From: Lachnospiraceae bacterium
GTDB lineage: Bacteria; Bacillota; Clostridia; Lachnospirales; Lachnospiraceae
Direction: 5' to 3'
Assembly (NCBI GenBank): GCA_017634065.1
Contig: JAGBOC010000019.1
Location: 62,001 to 126,000 of the forward strand
DNA length: 64,000 bases
This document shows, one piece after another, positions 18,100-27,168 of this stretch. The notes under the pieces were generated by a model. That model was not told the DNA's origin, made no database searches, and saw only the letters and a list, made by a program, of their open reading frames with translations. Every line of letters begins with the position of its first letter. Position 1 is the stretch's first letter. The position numbers and the translations under genes are program-made.

Positions 18100-18819
18100 A
18101 TGAGTAATCCTTTGATTGAGATGAAAAATGAATATAAGATTTATATCATGGGTACTGAACAAGTATATGCAAATGACAACATTAATCTAAAAATTGATCG
18201 TGGGGAATTTGTAGCTATAGTGGGAAAATCTGGTTCAGGAAAATCCACGCTTATGAATATCATTGGGGCACTCGATAAACCAACAAGTGGAAAATATATT
18301 TTAAATGGTAAAGACACAAGTCTTATGACTGATGATGAACTTGCTGATATAAGAAATAAAACGATAGGATTTATATTTCAGCAATATAATCTTTTACCTA
18401 AACTTACACTTTTAGAAAATGTCGAACTACCGCTCTTATATGCAGGTGTTAAGGCAAGTGAAAGGAGAAGAAGAGGACTTGAATCTCTCGGCAGAGTCGG
18501 TCTTAAAGAGAAATATAGTCAGTATCCTAATCAATTATCAGGTGGTCAACAACAGAGAGTCTCAATAGCAAGAGCACTTGCAGGAAATCCAAGTCTCTTA
18601 CTTGCGGACGAGCCAACAGGTGCACTTGATTCAAAGACTTCAAAAGATGTCATTAGTTTTTTGAAACAGTTACATAATGAAGGAAATACTATCGTTATGA
18701 TAACTCATGATAATGCTATAGCTCTTGAAGCAAAGAGAGTTGTTAGGATACACGACGGAAAAATAATTTTTGATGGAGATACTAAAGAGTATGCTGCAAA
18801 GTTTCAAATTAGCAATTAA
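18100..18819 (+). CDS. ABC transporter ATP-binding protein (MacB/LolD/YknY type)
   Basis: ATPase subunit of the exporter formed with the adaptor before it and the permease after it. Walker A is GKSGSGKST, the Q-loop FIFQQYNLLP, the signature LSGGQQQRVSIARAL, Walker B LLLADEPTGALD and the switch histidine MITHD. I chose the ATG at 18100: AGAGG lies just upstream, the conserved family N-terminus (PLIEMKNEYKIY) begins there, and the 18 extra residues available upstream only translate the glycine-rich end of the adaptor gene in another frame. Length 239 residues. Its end overlaps the permease gene. Confidence 0.92.
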   Translation: MSNPLIEMKNEYKIYIMGTEQVYANDNINLKIDRGEFVAIVGKSGSGKSTLMNIIGALDKPTSGKYILNGKDTSLMTDDELADIRNKTIGFIFQQYNLLPKLTLLENVELPLLYAGVKASERRRRGLESLGRVGLKEKYSQYPNQLSGGQQQRVSIARALAGNPSLLLADEPTGALDSKTSKDVISFLKQLHNEGNTIVMITHDNAIALEAKRVVRIHDGKIIFDGDTKEYAAKFQISN

Positions 18820-19972
18820 AGCTATTTTGTCGAATAAAGTAAGAAGTTTACTTACGATGCTTGGTATAGTAATAGGTGTAGCAGCCGTTATTATACTTGT
18901 TTCTATTGTGTCAGGATATATGGGACAGATGGTTGAGCAATTTGAAGAGATGGGCGTAAACAAGATAACTATCTTTTGCAGAAATATGAATACCAGACGC
19001 TTTGATGATACAGATATATATAAGTTTTGGGATGAGCATCCGGATTGGTTAGCAGGTATATCACCTTCAGTAACCCTTAATAACGCTAAAATAAAATCAG
19101 GCAGTGATAATTTAGAGTCAACAACTATCACAGGAGTTTCAGAAGATTATTCAGATATACAAAAGTATAATATTGAAGAAGGTAGAAACCTAGTTTATGC
19201 AGATATCGCAGGAAGATCAAGTGTGTGCGTTATAGGTGCATATGTAGCACAAACTTTTTATGGTTCATCAGATAAGGCACTTGAAGATACTGTGAAAATT
19301 AATGGGAAACCATTTTCAATTATTGGTGTGATTGAGACACAAGATGAAGACAATTTTGAAGAAGGTGGGACAGATGATTTCATATGGATACCATATACTG
19401 TTGCTACTAAAATGAGTAGGAATGGATTTATAAATAACTATGTTATGATATCATCAGACACTGCATATACTGAAGATATAACCACAGAACTTAAATCTAA
19501 ACTTTATAGTATTTTTAGAAATGAAAGACTTTATAATGTGATGGCAAACTCATCAATTATAAAGCAATTAAATGAATCTATAGGAACACTTACTGCAATG
19601 CTCGCAGGGATAGCAGGTATATCACTTCTTGTAGCAGGAATAGGTGTAATGAATATAATGCTTGTATCAGTTACTGAAAGAACAAGAGAAATAGGTATAA
19701 GAAAAGCACTTGGTGCAAGACAGGGTGTCATAATGCAACAATTTGTAATTGAGGCAGCAGTGACATCAACAATAGGTGGTGTCATTGGTATAATGATAGG
19801 AGCATTAGCGACGAAGTCGATAGGAGCAATGATGGAGATTAATGCAAATCCTACAATTTGGGCAGTCTTACTTTCATTTGGTGTCTCTGTAGCAATAGGT
19901 TTGATTTTTGGATATGTACCAGCCAAAAATGCAGCAAGGCTTAATCCTATAGATGCATTAAGAACAGATTAG
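18791..19972 (+). CDS. MacB-type ABC transporter permease (FtsX-like)
   Basis: Membrane subunit with the MacB topology: one N-terminal transmembrane segment (LLTMLGIVIGVAAVIILVSIVSG), a large extracytoplasmic MacB-PCD-like domain and three C-terminal segments. The coupling region VTERTREIGIRKALGAR and the closing PAKNAARLNPIDALRTD are hallmarks of the family. The start is uncertain. ATG at 18791 gives the spacing to KVRSLLTMLG usual in the family, while ATG at 18773 or TTG at 18770 would add 6-7 residues. Any of these overlaps the ATPase gene, implying translational coupling. MacB/YknZ-type systems move peptides, lipoproteins or toxic compounds by mechanotransmission. Confidence 0.9.
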   Translation: MLQSFKLAIKAILSNKVRSLLTMLGIVIGVAAVIILVSIVSGYMGQMVEQFEEMGVNKITIFCRNMNTRRFDDTDIYKFWDEHPDWLAGISPSVTLNNAKIKSGSDNLESTTITGVSEDYSDIQKYNIEEGRNLVYADIAGRSSVCVIGAYVAQTFYGSSDKALEDTVKINGKPFSIIGVIETQDEDNFEEGGTDDFIWIPYTVATKMSRNGFINNYVMISSDTAYTEDITTELKSKLYSIFRNERLYNVMANSSIIKQLNESIGTLTAMLAGIAGISLLVAGIGVMNIMLVSVTERTREIGIRKALGARQGVIMQQFVIEAAVTSTIGGVIGIMIGALATKSIGAMMEINANPTIWAVLLSFGVSVAIGLIFGYVPAKNAARLNPIDALRTD

Positions 19973-19990
19973 CGGACAACCAAAAAATAT

Positions 19991-21829
19991 ATGGTTGTAA
20001 AAAAGAATATTAGTCAAGAAAATGCTATAAATCATGGAGACGGACCATGCATTGTAATCGCTGGACCTGGTAGCGGGAAGACTTATGTTATCACAAATAG
20101 AATAGCAAATCTCATAACAGAGTATGATGTACAAGCTGAAAATATACTTGTCATAACTTTTACAAGAGCGGCAGCGAGTGCGATGAAAGAGAGATTTGAA
20201 AATCTAACTGTAGAAAGAAATATCTCTTATAAAAACAAGCCCACATTTGGAACTTTTCATTCGGTGTTTTTTGAAATATTAAAGAATGACTTTGGTTACA
20301 ATGGTCAAAGTCTTGTGAATAGGAATGAAGAAGTCATAATACTATCAGAGGTTTTAGAAAAGAATAGCAAACTAAAAGTGTCCATGGACTTAATTGGAAA
20401 CATTTTAGTTGACATAAAGAACTATAAGAATTGTGTAGAAAGAGATGAATACTTTATACCAAAATATTTAAGTCAAAAAGAGTTTAGTAGAGTATATAAA
20501 TTGTATAGTGAGAAAATGTCATACTATAAGAAACTAGACTTTAATGATATGATAAGTAAATGCTATGAGTTATTAAGTACTAATAAAAAAGAACTATCTT
20601 ATTACCAAAATAAGTATAAATATATACTTGTAGATGAGTTCCAAGATATAAATAAATTGCAATATGATTTAGTAAAACTTATTTGCAAGAATAAAAATAT
20701 CTTTGTAGTCGGAGATGATGACCAAAGTATATATAAGTTTAGAGGTTCTCATCCAAAAGTGATGATGGATTTCGTAAAAGATTTTAAAAATGCAAGAGTT
20801 ATATATTTGACAAATAATTACCGTTCTACGAAGCAGATTGTAAGATTTTCTAAAAATATAATTGATTATAATAAAGAGAGATATCCTAAAGAAATCGCTG
20901 CAAGTAGAAATGAAATTGGCAGATTAGTTATAAAATCTTTTAGCGATTCATATGAAGAAAATAGTTTTATCATTAATCTTATAAAAGAGCATAGGAAATG
21001 TAATAAGAAACTTTCGGATATAGCGATTTTATATAGGACAAACTTGCTCGTAAACTCTATTAAATTAGATTTAAGGAAAAATTGTATTCCGTATAGGCTA
21101 AAAGGTGATGAATTAAGTTTCTATAATAATTTTGCAGTGAAAGATGTGATTTCATATTTGAGATTAGCGACTGGCTCTAATAATAGTAATGATTTGATGA
21201 ACATTGCAAATAAGCCACTTAGGTATATAAGTCGTGAATCATTTAGTAGCAATAGTGTAGATATTGATGATTTAATTAAGTATTATAGAAATAAGGGCTA
21301 CATATTACCAAAACTTATAAGACTAAAGCAAGATCTAAAATCTATAAGTCATAATATAACTGCACTTTCAATAAGATACATAAGAAGAGATATGGGTTAT
21401 GATAATTACTTAAAAGATCACTGTAAAAAAAATGAAATAGATTATGAAGAGATTGAGCAGACATTAGATGCATTTGAAGAAGAGAGCATACTCTATAAAG
21501 ACATAGAAGAGTTTCTAAAGCATATAGATGAAAATGATAAAAAGAAAAATATAGTTAGTAGCAATGTAGATGCTGTCAATTTGATGAGTTTTCATTTGAG
21601 CAAAGGTTTAGAGTTTGACACGGTATTCATTATTGATGCAAATGATGGACTCATACCACATAAGAAAAGCATAAGAGAAAATGATCTTGAGACAGAAAGA
21701 AGATTATTATATGTGGCAATAACAAGAGCAAAGAATAATCTTTATTTATTATTTACAATTAGGAGATTTGGTAAGGATTTCAAGCCATCTCGATTTATTT
21801 CAGAGGCTATTGGAGGAAAAAATGAATAA
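19991..21829 (+). CDS. UvrD-like superfamily 1A helicase (short form)
   Basis: A second UvrD/Rep-family helicase of 612 residues, shorter than PcrA. All core motifs are intact: Walker A AGPGSGKT with Lys30, VITFTRAAASAMKERF (Ia), TFGTFHS (Ib), ILVDEFQD near 213-220 (II), VVGDDDQSIYKFRGS (III), LTNNYRST (IV), MSFHLSKGLEFDTVF (V) and ERRLLYVAITRAKNNLYLL (VI). The C-terminal Tudor-like tail of PcrA is missing and the 2B region looks reduced. No Shine-Dalgarno is evident before the ATG. It overlaps the response regulator gene by 8 bases. Likely a repair or recombination helicase; its specific role is unknown. Confidence 0.9.
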   Translation: MVVKKNISQENAINHGDGPCIVIAGPGSGKTYVITNRIANLITEYDVQAENILVITFTRAAASAMKERFENLTVERNISYKNKPTFGTFHSVFFEILKNDFGYNGQSLVNRNEEVIILSEVLEKNSKLKVSMDLIGNILVDIKNYKNCVERDEYFIPKYLSQKEFSRVYKLYSEKMSYYKKLDFNDMISKCYELLSTNKKELSYYQNKYKYILVDEFQDINKLQYDLVKLICKNKNIFVVGDDDQSIYKFRGSHPKVMMDFVKDFKNARVIYLTNNYRSTKQIVRFSKNIIDYNKERYPKEIAASRNEIGRLVIKSFSDSYEENSFIINLIKEHRKCNKKLSDIAILYRTNLLVNSIKLDLRKNCIPYRLKGDELSFYNNFAVKDVISYLRLATGSNNSNDLMNIANKPLRYISRESFSSNSVDIDDLIKYYRNKGYILPKLIRLKQDLKSISHNITALSIRYIRRDMGYDNYLKDHCKKNEIDYEEIEQTLDAFEEESILYKDIEEFLKHIDENDKKKNIVSSNVDAVNLMSFHLSKGLEFDTVFIIDANDGLIPHKKSIRENDLETERRLLYVAITRAKNNLYLLFTIRRFGKDFKPSRFISEAIGGKNE

Positions 21830-22526
21830 GAAAGAAAAGATTTTAATAGTTGATGATGAGACAAGAATGAGAAAACTTATAGGAGATTTTTTGTTAAATA
21901 ATGGTTTTGATATCGTTGAAGCAAGTGATGGAGAAGAAGCTCTAAAAGTATTCTACTCAACTAAAGGGATTAGTTTGATAATCCTTGATGTTATGATGCC
22001 TAAACTTGATGGATACGAAGTTTTGAAAACTATTCGTGAAGAATCTAAAGTGCCAGTGATACTCCTTACAGCAAAGGGTGAAGAAAATGATCAATTAAAA
22101 GGATTTGTATCTGGTGCAGATGATTATGTTCAAAAACCATTTTCACCTAAAGTACTTGTAGCAAGAATTAATGCAGTGCTTAAGAGAAATGATGTAAGTG
22201 CTCAAACAATAGAGATTGGTGGAATAAAAATTGATAAGACTGCCCATCAAGTTTACATAGATGAGAAACCAGTGGAGTTCTCATTTAAAGAGTTTGAGTT
22301 ATTAGATTATCTAATAGAAAATAAGGGAATAGCACTCACAAGAGAAAAGATTCTAAATGCAGTATGGAACTTTGACTACTATGGAGATGCGAGAACAGTT
22401 GACACTCATATAAAGAAGGTAAGAGCGAAACTTGGTAAAAAAGGTGACTATGTAAAAACACTTTGGGGCTTTGGCTATAAGTTTGTATATGATGATTCGA
22501 AAAAAAGTAATACCAAAAAGAAGTAA
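21822..22526 (+). CDS. OmpR/PhoB-family response regulator
   Basis: DNA-binding response regulator paired with the kinase that follows. The receiver domain (residues ~5-120) has acidic Asp11/Asp12, phosphoacceptor Asp56 in LIILDVMMPKLDGY, the conserved Thr in ILLTAKGEE and Lys in VQKPF. The winged-helix domain (~135-230) contains KEFELLDYLIENKG and the recognition region ARTVDTHIKKVRAKLG. The ATG at 21822 is preceded by TGGAGG; the frame extends 18 codons further upstream inside the helicase gene, but that extension lacks family similarity. Length 234 residues. Targets are not visible; nearby efflux genes are candidates only by proximity. Confidence 0.94.
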   Translation: MNKKEKILIVDDETRMRKLIGDFLLNNGFDIVEASDGEEALKVFYSTKGISLIILDVMMPKLDGYEVLKTIREESKVPVILLTAKGEENDQLKGFVSGADDYVQKPFSPKVLVARINAVLKRNDVSAQTIEIGGIKIDKTAHQVYIDEKPVEFSFKEFELLDYLIENKGIALTREKILNAVWNFDYYGDARTVDTHIKKVRAKLGKKGDYVKTLWGFGYKFVYDDSKKSNTKKK

Positions 22527-22529
22527 ATT

Positions 22530-24191
22530 ATGAAAAAGAGCATTAAGTTACGACTTACAATTACATTTATTATAGTAATAATATGCTGTATAGGTGGCAT
22601 ATTACTTTTTAATACTTTGTTTCTTGAGAAATTATATATTAATGAAAAAAAGAGTATCATCAAAAAGTCATATTACGCACTTGAAAAAGGTATCACTGAA
22701 GCATACGATATGGGATATGACTTATCTGATTTGTTTAAAAAGCGTAAAAGTACTTCTGGAGAGAGTGACGAGAGTAATCTATCTCGATTTTTAAGAGAAC
22801 TTCAAGAAATATATGGTGTAAGTACCATCTTAATGGATTCAAATAATAAAACTTATTCTTTATTTCAAAATAATTCTATGTTTGATAAAAGAATGAAGGA
22901 TTACATTTATAAAGATTTAGCAAATAGTGATAATTTGCAAATACTTGAGAAAAACGATCTATATACTATTGCAATACATAATAATAATGTTGAAATGAAA
23001 AAAATTAAGACAGGGACATCTGATGGTGGACCAAGTAACTACTACGAAAGTAATGGCCCAGGGGAAGGTAGTGATGTAAGAAATAGAAATGTTGCTATGC
23101 CACCAAAAAAGGATTCGGATATAGAGTGCTTTGGCTTTCTAAGTGATAATGAGACAGCCTTCTTTCTGACGATACCAGTTGGTTCAATAAAAGAATCAAT
23201 GGACCTTTTTAATAGAGTTTTGATAATTATATCTTTTATAACAATAGTTGTTAGTTCAGTGGCGATATTTATAATTTCGCAAAACTTATCTAAACCGCTA
23301 CTACAGTTATCTGAAATCAGTAAAAAGATGAGTAGATTAGAGTTCGAGAATAAATATGAGGGCAACTCTGAAGATGAGATAGGTATCCTTGGTAACTCAA
23401 TGAATGAACTCAGCACAAAACTTGAGAAGGCAATAAGAGAATTAAAGAATGCAAATATTCAACTTAAAGCAGATCTTGAGAAAAAAGAAAAACTTGATCT
23501 GATGAGACAGGAATTTGTAGCAAATGTATCACATGAACTTAAAACTCCTATAGCTCTTATAGAAGGTTATGCCGAAGGCTTAGAGACAGAAGGGATAGCA
23601 GATAGCAAAGAAAAAAGAGATTACTATGTTTCAGTCATAAAAGATGAAACCGAAAAAATGAATATGATGGTTCATAGACTTCTTGACTTATCTGCGATAG
23701 AAAGAGGTATGTATGAGCCTGATATTTCAAGAGTGAGCCTTAAAGAAATAGTTGATGGAGTCGTAAATAGTTTTAGTCTAAAGTTAGAAGAAAAGAATAT
23801 AAAGCTTGATTCAACTATTGAAGAAGAATCATACATTTGGGCAGATGGTTATCAAGTAGAAGAAGTAGTGAAGAATTATTTATCAAATGCTATAAATCAC
23901 GTAGATGAAAATAAAATCATTAAAGTGTATGTCGAAAATAATATAAATAATACCATCAGATTTAAAGTATTTAATTCTGGGTTGCAACTTCAAAATGAAG
24001 AGATGGAAAAAATATGGGATAAGTTTTATAAGGTAGATAAGGCGAGAACGAGAAGCTACGGTGGTACTGGACTTGGACTTAGTATAGTAAAGGCAATAGC
24101 TGAACAAAATAATACAAGTTTTGGATGCGAGAATATAGAAATAGACGGAAATAGTGGGATGGTATTTTATTTTGATTTTCATACGAAATAA
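22530..24191 (+). CDS. sensor histidine kinase
   Basis: Membrane sensor kinase of 553 residues, partner of the regulator ending 3 bases upstream. Transmembrane segment 1 is at residues ~8-28, an extracytoplasmic sensor loop spans ~30-228 and transmembrane segment 2 lies at ~230-252. The HAMP domain follows (LSKPLLQLSEISKKMSRLEF), then HisKA with phospho-acceptor His335 in FVANVSHELKTP and a HATPase domain with N-box NYLSNAINHV and G-box GGTGLGLSIVKAI. The loop contains a Gly/Ser/Asn-rich stretch (~residues 160-185) but no fold I recognise. The signal is unknown. Confidence 0.93.
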   Translation: MKKSIKLRLTITFIIVIICCIGGILLFNTLFLEKLYINEKKSIIKKSYYALEKGITEAYDMGYDLSDLFKKRKSTSGESDESNLSRFLRELQEIYGVSTILMDSNNKTYSLFQNNSMFDKRMKDYIYKDLANSDNLQILEKNDLYTIAIHNNNVEMKKIKTGTSDGGPSNYYESNGPGEGSDVRNRNVAMPPKKDSDIECFGFLSDNETAFFLTIPVGSIKESMDLFNRVLIIISFITIVVSSVAIFIISQNLSKPLLQLSEISKKMSRLEFENKYEGNSEDEIGILGNSMNELSTKLEKAIRELKNANIQLKADLEKKEKLDLMRQEFVANVSHELKTPIALIEGYAEGLETEGIADSKEKRDYYVSVIKDETEKMNMMVHRLLDLSAIERGMYEPDISRVSLKEIVDGVVNSFSLKLEEKNIKLDSTIEEESYIWADGYQVEEVVKNYLSNAINHVDENKIIKVYVENNINNTIRFKVFNSGLQLQNEEMEKIWDKFYKVDKARTRSYGGTGLGLSIVKAIAEQNNTSFGCENIEIDGNSGMVFYFDFHTK

Positions 24192-24199
24192 ATTAGTCT

Positions 24200-25201
24200 A
24201 TGAAAAAAACCATTAAAGCAGCTGCAAAAATTAATCTCTGTTTGAGAGTAAACCATAAGAGAGATGATGGTTATCATGATTTATCTATGATAATGCAGAC
24301 CATCTCGCTTTTTGATACCATTGATTTTGAGATTATAAAAGAAAATGATTTTGATATATTTAAGTTTCTTCCTAAAATTGATGTCCCTATAAAGATCCCG
24401 GAGATGCCAAAATTGGATTTTGATTTTTTGAAACAGTTTCAAAATAAGAAGTTTAATTATGGCTCAAAATCACAGATTAATTTGAAAAGTAACTACCCAT
24501 ATATACCAACTGATGAGAGAAACCTTGTATATAAGGTTGTAAAATATATATTTGAAAAGTTTGATATTAAAGATAGAATATTTATTTACTTAAAAAAAAT
24601 GATACCAACAAGTGGGGGACTGGGTGGTGGCTCAAGTGATGCGGCAAGTATGTTGCTCTTCCTTAATCGCTATTATAAGTTAAGGTATACTATTAAAGAG
24701 CTTTCAGATATTGCATCAATGTTTGGGTCAGACATACCATTTTTTATTCATAAAAAAGAATGTGTCTGTGAGGGAAGAGGTGAAATAGTTACTGAAATTA
24801 AGCCCTTTAATAATTATTATATTTTAATAGCAACACCAAATGTTCGAGTATCAACAAAAGAGATATTTTCAAAAGTGGATGATTTTGAGATTCCAGATTC
24901 AAGGAGACAACTAGAAGACATAGCCTTTAATAATTGTCTGGAAGCGATAAAAAATAGGAACCTAGAACTTTTATCAAGAAACTTATTTAATGACCTTGAA
25001 ATTGTGACAGAATCAATGTTTTCTGATGTCACTATTTTTAAGAAAAAGATGGTGAAACTTGGTGCTATGACATCACTTATGTCGGGCAGTGGACCAACGG
25101 TTTTCGGAATATTTAGTTCTTACTTAAAGGCATTAAACTGCAAAAATATAATGAAGAAAGAGCATAAAGATGCCTTTATTTTCCTCGCAAAACCGATGTA
25201 G
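24200..25201 (+). CDS. ispE: 4-diphosphocytidyl-2-C-methyl-D-erythritol kinase IspE
   Basis: GHMP-family kinase of the MEP isoprenoid pathway. The N-terminus AAAKINLCLRV, the ATP-binding PTSGGLGGGSSDAASM near 136-151 and MSGSGPTVFGIF near 293-304 are all typical of IspE. The protein has 333 residues against the usual ~280-290. The extra length is a lysine-, proline- and phenylalanine-rich segment at about residues 48-92, between the IDFEI strand and the conserved DERNLVYKVVKYIF region. It is the last gene of the run beginning at 13897. No clear terminator follows; the tetR promoter begins about 50 bases downstream. Confidence 0.9.
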   Translation: MKKTIKAAAKINLCLRVNHKRDDGYHDLSMIMQTISLFDTIDFEIIKENDFDIFKFLPKIDVPIKIPEMPKLDFDFLKQFQNKKFNYGSKSQINLKSNYPYIPTDERNLVYKVVKYIFEKFDIKDRIFIYLKKMIPTSGGLGGGSSDAASMLLFLNRYYKLRYTIKELSDIASMFGSDIPFFIHKKECVCEGRGEIVTEIKPFNNYYILIATPNVRVSTKEIFSKVDDFEIPDSRRQLEDIAFNNCLEAIKNRNLELLSRNLFNDLEIVTESMFSDVTIFKKKMVKLGAMTSLMSGSGPTVFGIFSSYLKALNCKNIMKKEHKDAFIFLAKPM

Positions 25202-25253
25202 GGTACCTTGAAAGGCAACAATTATCTAATCTTTTGAGCTGAGGTTCTACGTA

Positions 25254-25282
25254 TTGACAAAAATTGCTAAAAGTGCTATATT
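25254..25282 (+). promoter_or_regulatory. promoter of the tetR-RND efflux operon
   Basis: Consensus -35 TTGACA (25254-25259), 17-base spacer, -10 TATATT (25277-25282). Predicted transcription start near 25289, inside the palindrome described next, giving a leader of about 38 bases to the tetR ATG. Confidence 0.85.
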
Positions 25283-25315
25283 TGACAAGCTGTGCAAAAA
25301 TGACACTTTGTCAAA
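25281..25315 (+). promoter_or_regulatory. probable TetR operator (inverted repeat)
   Basis: Imperfect inverted repeat: TTTGACAAGCTGT (25281-25293), 9-base spacer, ACACTTTGTCAAA (25303-25315); the half-sites match at 11 of 13 positions. It overlaps the end of the -10 and the predicted transcription start, the right place for a repressor to block initiation. The upstream -35 hexamer also carries TTGACAA, a possible third contact. Autoregulation by the adjacent TetR protein is inferred. Confidence 0.8.
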
Positions 25316-25326
25316 AGAGTATAAAT

Positions 25327-25932
25327 ATGGCATTAGAGGCATTTTATAAGTTAAAAGAAAAAAAGAAAAAGAATATATTGGAGTCAATCTCAACCTGCCT
25401 TAAAAATAAGAACTATGATGAATTATCAGTAAATGATATTTCGGTTGCAGCAGACATATCAAGGGGTAGTTTTTATAATTATTTCAATGATAAGTCTGAT
25501 GCTGTAGAGACTCTGATAGAAAGTCGTATAAGCGAATACCTTGATTTATATAGAGAAGCTATAAAGATATCAGGGTATGATTTGATTGAGGGAACACGGA
25601 AAATATATGGTGATATTGAAGAACTATTTAGAGATGAAATTAATGTTTTGAAAATGAAGAACTTAAAGTTTTTCATCGAGTTTATAATACAGTCAGTTCA
25701 TTCTAAAAGATTTGAAAAAGAAATAGATGAAATAGTAGGATGGCTTATAAAAAATACTAAAGAAGGTCACAATAAACTAAATACTTATAAAAATATGGCA
25801 AATGTACTTGATATGTTGATAGTTCTTGTCTTAAATACAATTTTTAATAATATAGTAATCAAGTCAGAGTATTTTAGTAAATATGATGATTTTAATTATA
25901 AATTGGATTTAATCAAAAATAGTTTTAAATAG
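25327..25932 (+). CDS. TetR/AcrR-family transcriptional regulator
   Basis: A 201-residue repressor. The N-terminal helix-turn-helix is at residues ~35-57 (VNDISVAADISRGSFYNYF, then NDKSD), the standard TetR signature. The C-terminal ligand domain is divergent. I start it at the ATG at 25327, preceded by AAGAG; a longer frame from 25264 would run back through the promoter and operator and lacks family similarity. It precedes an RND adaptor-pump-TolC set, so it most likely represses that operon and responds to a pump substrate (by analogy with AcrR/TtgR). Confidence 0.92.
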   Translation: MALEAFYKLKEKKKKNILESISTCLKNKNYDELSVNDISVAADISRGSFYNYFNDKSDAVETLIESRISEYLDLYREAIKISGYDLIEGTRKIYGDIEELFRDEINVLKMKNLKFFIEFIIQSVHSKRFEKEIDEIVGWLIKNTKEGHNKLNTYKNMANVLDMLIVLVLNTIFNNIVIKSEYFSKYDDFNYKLDLIKNSFK

Positions 25933-25944
25933 AGAGGGAACAAA

Positions 25945-27168
25945 ATGGATAATCAAGTTCAAAACAACACTGTAGAAAATGAAAATGCTAAAAATAGTCT
26001 TGCAAATGGAAAAGAAATGTCTAAAAATGCAAAAGGTTCAGGTGGAAAGATAGTTTATTATGTGTTAATTATAATAGTTATCTTGGCAGCAGCATATATG
26101 TTATTTAAAAGATTGACTTTTAAGAAAGAAGTTGATTTTAATGCTATTCCATCAGTAAATGTTACTCATATAAGGAAAGGAAGCATTTCGAAAGAAGTAT
26201 CAGTTATTGGCAATATCTTACCAACTGATACATATTATGTAGTCGCAAAAGTTGGTGGTGATATAAAAAATATCAATGTCAAAAATGGAGACTATGTAAA
26301 AAAAGGTGACCCTATATGTGAGATAGATGCATCAAAGGAGATAGAAGCAGCATTTATACAATATGATACAGCAAAGAGTAGTTATGAGAGAATGCAAAAA
26401 TTGTATCAGGCTGGAGACATATCACTTCAAAACTTTGAGACAGTAAAGGCTCAATACGAAGCAGCTAAACTTGCATATGATACAAAAGTAGAGTATTCAG
26501 TACCAGTCGCAGTGGATGATGGTGTCATAGAAAATACTAATATGACAATCAATACAAGTATCAATCAAGGAACGGTGCTTTGCTATATAACATCTGAAGG
26601 TGCGAAAGAAGTTAATTTCGGAGTCACTGAAAGAGTGCTTGAAGGCTTAAAATTAAATGACCCAGTTAAGATAGAAAAGACTGGAAAGGTTTATGATGGA
26701 TATGTATCAAATATATCTAATTTGATAAATGCGCAGACAGGACTTTTTGATGTAAAAGCAGTAATCACATCTGAAAATGCATTTGCTTCTGGTATTATGG
26801 CAAAAGTAACATTTCCATATATAACGAAAAGAAATATAAATGTATTGCCAAATGAGCTTATATATTATGAGGCAAGTAACCCATATGTATTTGTAGTAAA
26901 TAATGAAGGTTTAGTAAATAAAAAATATATAGAGGTAGGTATTGAGGATAATAATTACACAGAAGTAATTACAAATATTGATAAGAATACAAAAATCGTT
27001 TCAACTTGGAATAACGACCTTGCTGAAGGTGCGACAGTAAATGTAGTAAAAGATGAAAAGGTTGAAGATGAAATCTATATAGAGACAACTGAACGTAAAA
27101 AAAGAAATTATGTGATAGCAAGTGAATCAATAGCCTCTAATTCTGATATAGTTACGGAGGTTGAATAA
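25945..27168 (+). CDS. RND efflux adaptor (AcrA/HlyD-type membrane-fusion protein)
   Basis: Adaptor linking the RND pump to an outer conduit. One N-terminal transmembrane anchor is at ~35-54, with no lipobox. Lipoyl halves are at GGDIKNINVKNGDYVKKGDPI and around PVAVDDGVIENTNM. The alpha-helical hairpin (~130-178) has RMQKLYQAGDISLQNFE at its tip: Arg149, Leu153 and Ser160 fit the R-x3-L-x6-S (RLS) motif that docks AcrA-type adaptors to TolC. Beta-barrel and membrane-proximal domains follow. Length 407 residues. It ends exactly where the pump starts (TAATG overlap). A GAGGG ribosome binding site precedes its ATG. Confidence 0.9.
   Translation: MDNQVQNNTVENENAKNSLANGKEMSKNAKGSGGKIVYYVLIIIVILAAAYMLFKRLTFKKEVDFNAIPSVNVTHIRKGSISKEVSVIGNILPTDTYYVVAKVGGDIKNINVKNGDYVKKGDPICEIDASKEIEAAFIQYDTAKSSYERMQKLYQAGDISLQNFETVKAQYEAAKLAYDTKVEYSVPVAVDDGVIENTNMTINTSINQGTVLCYITSEGAKEVNFGVTERVLEGLKLNDPVKIEKTGKVYDGYVSNISNLINAQTGLFDVKAVITSENAFASGIMAKVTFPYITKRNINVLPNELIYYEASNPYVFVVNNEGLVNKKYIEVGIEDNNYTEVITNIDKNTKIVSTWNNDLAEGATVNVVKDEKVEDEIYIETTERKKRNYVIASESIASNSDIVTEVE

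Noticed and set aside
19991..21829. UvrD-like helicase as part of a defence system
   Set aside because: No nuclease, methylase or toxin gene is adjacent, and it overlaps an ordinary two-component regulator; a repair helicase is the simpler reading.
25202..25253. Terminator after ispE
   Set aside because: No stem with a following T-run can be drawn; transcription from the preceding operon may read into tetR.
25264..25326. Longer tetR start at 25264
   Set aside because: The extra 21 codons run through the -10 and the palindromic operator and show no TetR similarity.
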